6,560 bases of DNA from NCBI GenBank assembly GCA_021200395.1, contig JAJQGQ010000316.1, positions 1 to 6,560 of the forward strand. The letters run 5' to 3'. The notes beneath the pieces are model-generated. The model saw nothing but the letters and a program-made list of their open reading frames with translations. It ran no database searches and had not been told where the DNA came from. Of the stretch, positions 5,384 to 6,560 are shown in pieces; the first letter of the stretch is position 1, and each line of letters begins with the position of its first letter. The translations under genes were made by a program, and so were the position numbers. The DNA comes from Erysipelotrichaceae bacterium. Its GTDB lineage: Bacteria; Bacillota_I; Bacilli_A; Erysipelotrichales; Coprobacillaceae.

Positions 5384-6535
5384 ATGAAAAAAATTACAGT
5401 ATTAGGAGTTACGGGTTCAATTGGACAACAAACAGTTGATGTTATAAGACATAACAATGACGAATTTGAAATCTTAGCTATGTCAGCTGGAAAAAATATT
5501 GATGCTTTAGAAAAAATTATGCGTTATATTCATGCACCTTATATTTGTGTTTCGCAAAAAGAAGATCAAGAATATTTACAAAGAAAATATAAGGATCGTA
5601 CTTTTTATTGTGGTGAAGAGGGTTTAGTTAAAATCGCTACATTGGATGATGTCGATATTGTTTTAAATGGAATTGTCGGTTTTGCTGGCTTATTACCAAC
5701 GATTGAGGCTATTAAGCATCACAAAGATATAGCTTTAGCGAATAAGGAAACTTTAGTTGTGGCTGGACATTTGATTATTCCTTTGGTGAAAGAAAATAAT
5801 GTTAAGCTATTACCTGTTGATAGTGAGCATTCAGCTATTTTTCAATGCTTAAATGGGGAAAATCATGGTGATATAGAAAAGATTATTTTAACTTGTAGTG
5901 GCGGTAGTTTTAGAGATAAATCCAGATATGAGTTACGTAATGTGACAGTTGATCAGGCTTTAAAGCATCCGAATTGGTCAATGGGAGCAAAAATTACTAT
6001 TGATAGTGCAACCTTATTTAATAAAGGTTTGGAGGTTATGGAAGCACATTGGTTATTTGATGTTGATTATGATGATATTGAAGTTTTGATTCATCCAGAA
6101 AGTATTATTCATTCTATGGTTGAATTTCAAGATACAGCTATTATTGCTCAACTTGGTACACCTGATATGCGTTTACCTATTCAATATGCTTTATCTTATC
6201 CAAATCGTATTCTGTTACATGGCGGTAAACGTTTGAGTTTAGCTGATATTGGTTCATTACATTTTACGAAACCAGATTTAAAAAGATTTCATTCTTTAAG
6301 TTTATCTTATGAAGCTGGTAAAAAAGGTGGTTCAATGCCATGTGTTTTAAATGGTGCTAATGAAGAGGCTAACTTATTATTTAGAAATAGAAAGATTGCA
6401 TTTTTAGATATTGAAAAATTAGTGGAAGAGGCTATGTATGCCCATGAATGGATTAGTAATCCTACATTAGAGCAATTATTAGAAGTAGATAATTGGGCTA
6501 GAGAGTTTGTTTTAAAGAAAGTAGGAGCTGATTAA
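5384..6535 (+). CDS. dxr: 1-deoxy-D-xylulose 5-phosphate reductoisomerase (MEP pathway)
   Basis: Dxr rearranges and reduces 1-deoxy-D-xylulose 5-phosphate to 2-C-methyl-D-erythritol 4-phosphate with NADPH. This is the first committed step of the MEP route and the target of fosmidomycin. The 383-residue product is full length. The N-terminal NADPH fold starts with GVTGSIG (8-14), and LANKETLV (118-125) follows. Metal ligands are visible in PVDSEHSA (144-151; Asp146, Glu148) and NKGLEVMEAHW (213-223; Glu217). The mobile loop and substrate site show SGGSFRD (172-178), HPNWSMG (195-201) and HPESIIHSM (237-245), followed by LGTPDMRLPIQYAL (257-270) and GGSMPCVLNGANE (315-327) in the C-terminal part. 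It begins 1 nt after cdsA and abuts the next gene (TAAATG). In this unit it supplies isoprenoid precursors to UppS. It shows that the organism uses the MEP pathway. Confidence 0.98.
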   Translation: MKKITVLGVTGSIGQQTVDVIRHNNDEFEILAMSAGKNIDALEKIMRYIHAPYICVSQKEDQEYLQRKYKDRTFYCGEEGLVKIATLDDVDIVLNGIVGFAGLLPTIEAIKHHKDIALANKETLVVAGHLIIPLVKENNVKLLPVDSEHSAIFQCLNGENHGDIEKIILTCSGGSFRDKSRYELRNVTVDQALKHPNWSMGAKITIDSATLFNKGLEVMEAHWLFDVDYDDIEVLIHPESIIHSMVEFQDTAIIAQLGTPDMRLPIQYALSYPNRILLHGGKRLSLADIGSLHFTKPDLKRFHSLSLSYEAGKKGGSMPCVLNGANEEANLLFRNRKIAFLDIEKLVEEAMYAHEWISNPTLEQLLEVDNWAREFVLKKVGAD

Positions 6536-6560
6536 ATGCAGACGATTATTAGCATTATTG
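6536..6560 (+). CDS. rseP: Probable RseP-type site-2 metalloprotease, first 8 codons (3' truncated)
   Basis: An ATG directly follows the dxr stop (TAAATG), with GGAG (6524-6527) 8 nt upstream. The visible residues MQTIISII are hydrophobic and fit the start of the first membrane span of RseP/RasP-type intramembrane proteases, which normally follows at once with a VHELGH metal site. In many Firmicutes the gene after dxr is rseP/rasP. The identification rests on gene order, ribosome binding site and eight residues only. Confidence 0.65.

Noticed and set aside
5897..5917. Dxr SGGSFRD in place of SGGPFR as an unusual active-site change
   Set aside because: Ser at this position is, as far as I recall, common in Firmicute Dxr proteins, and all metal and substrate residues are intact.

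Overview
The window is a low-GC, Firmicutes-type chromosomal segment. It carries the conserved block rpsB-tsf-pyrH-frr-uppS-cdsA-dxr-(rseP), with every gene on the + strand. AT-rich codon choice, GGAGG-type ribosome binding sites, and a partial SpoIVFB-like sporulation protease on the left point to a spore-forming lineage or one derived from it. An Erysipelotrichia/Coprobacillus-like gut Firmicute is my best guess from composition and protein style; no marker gene in the window proves it.

Layout. Positions 1-446 hold the C-terminal part of an M50 site-2-type membrane protease, cut by the left edge. Positions 447-598 hold an extended -10 promoter and a leader of about 100 nt with a well-formed bulged hairpin, followed by rpsB (S2, 599-1465). 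A modest intrinsic terminator or attenuator separates rpsB from tsf (EF-Ts, 1522-2409). A second hairpin region lies between tsf and pyrH (UMP kinase, 2462-3184), and frr (ribosome recycling factor, 3188-3733) follows pyrH almost immediately. After frr come a clean terminator (3742-3773) and a new extended -10 promoter (3821-3829). This starts a second unit: uppS (3854-4597), cdsA (4594-5382, ATGA overlap), dxr (5384-6535), and the first 8 codons of a probable rseP-type protease (6536 onward, cut by the right edge).

How the genes work together. The first unit supplies translation factors (S2, EF-Ts, RRF) plus the UMP kinase that feeds UTP/CTP synthesis. The second unit supplies envelope precursors: Dxr commits carbon to the MEP isoprenoid pathway, UppS builds the C55 undecaprenyl carrier from those isoprenoids, and CdsA makes CDP-diacylglycerol for phospholipids using CTP that depends on PyrH. 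The gene content is ordinary housekeeping, and I see no undescribed multi-gene system, mobile element, CRISPR array or RNA gene. The points of interest are in the gaps: a candidate S2 autoregulatory leader, two intergenic hairpins that could tune ratios within the operon, and the split of the cluster into two transcription units.
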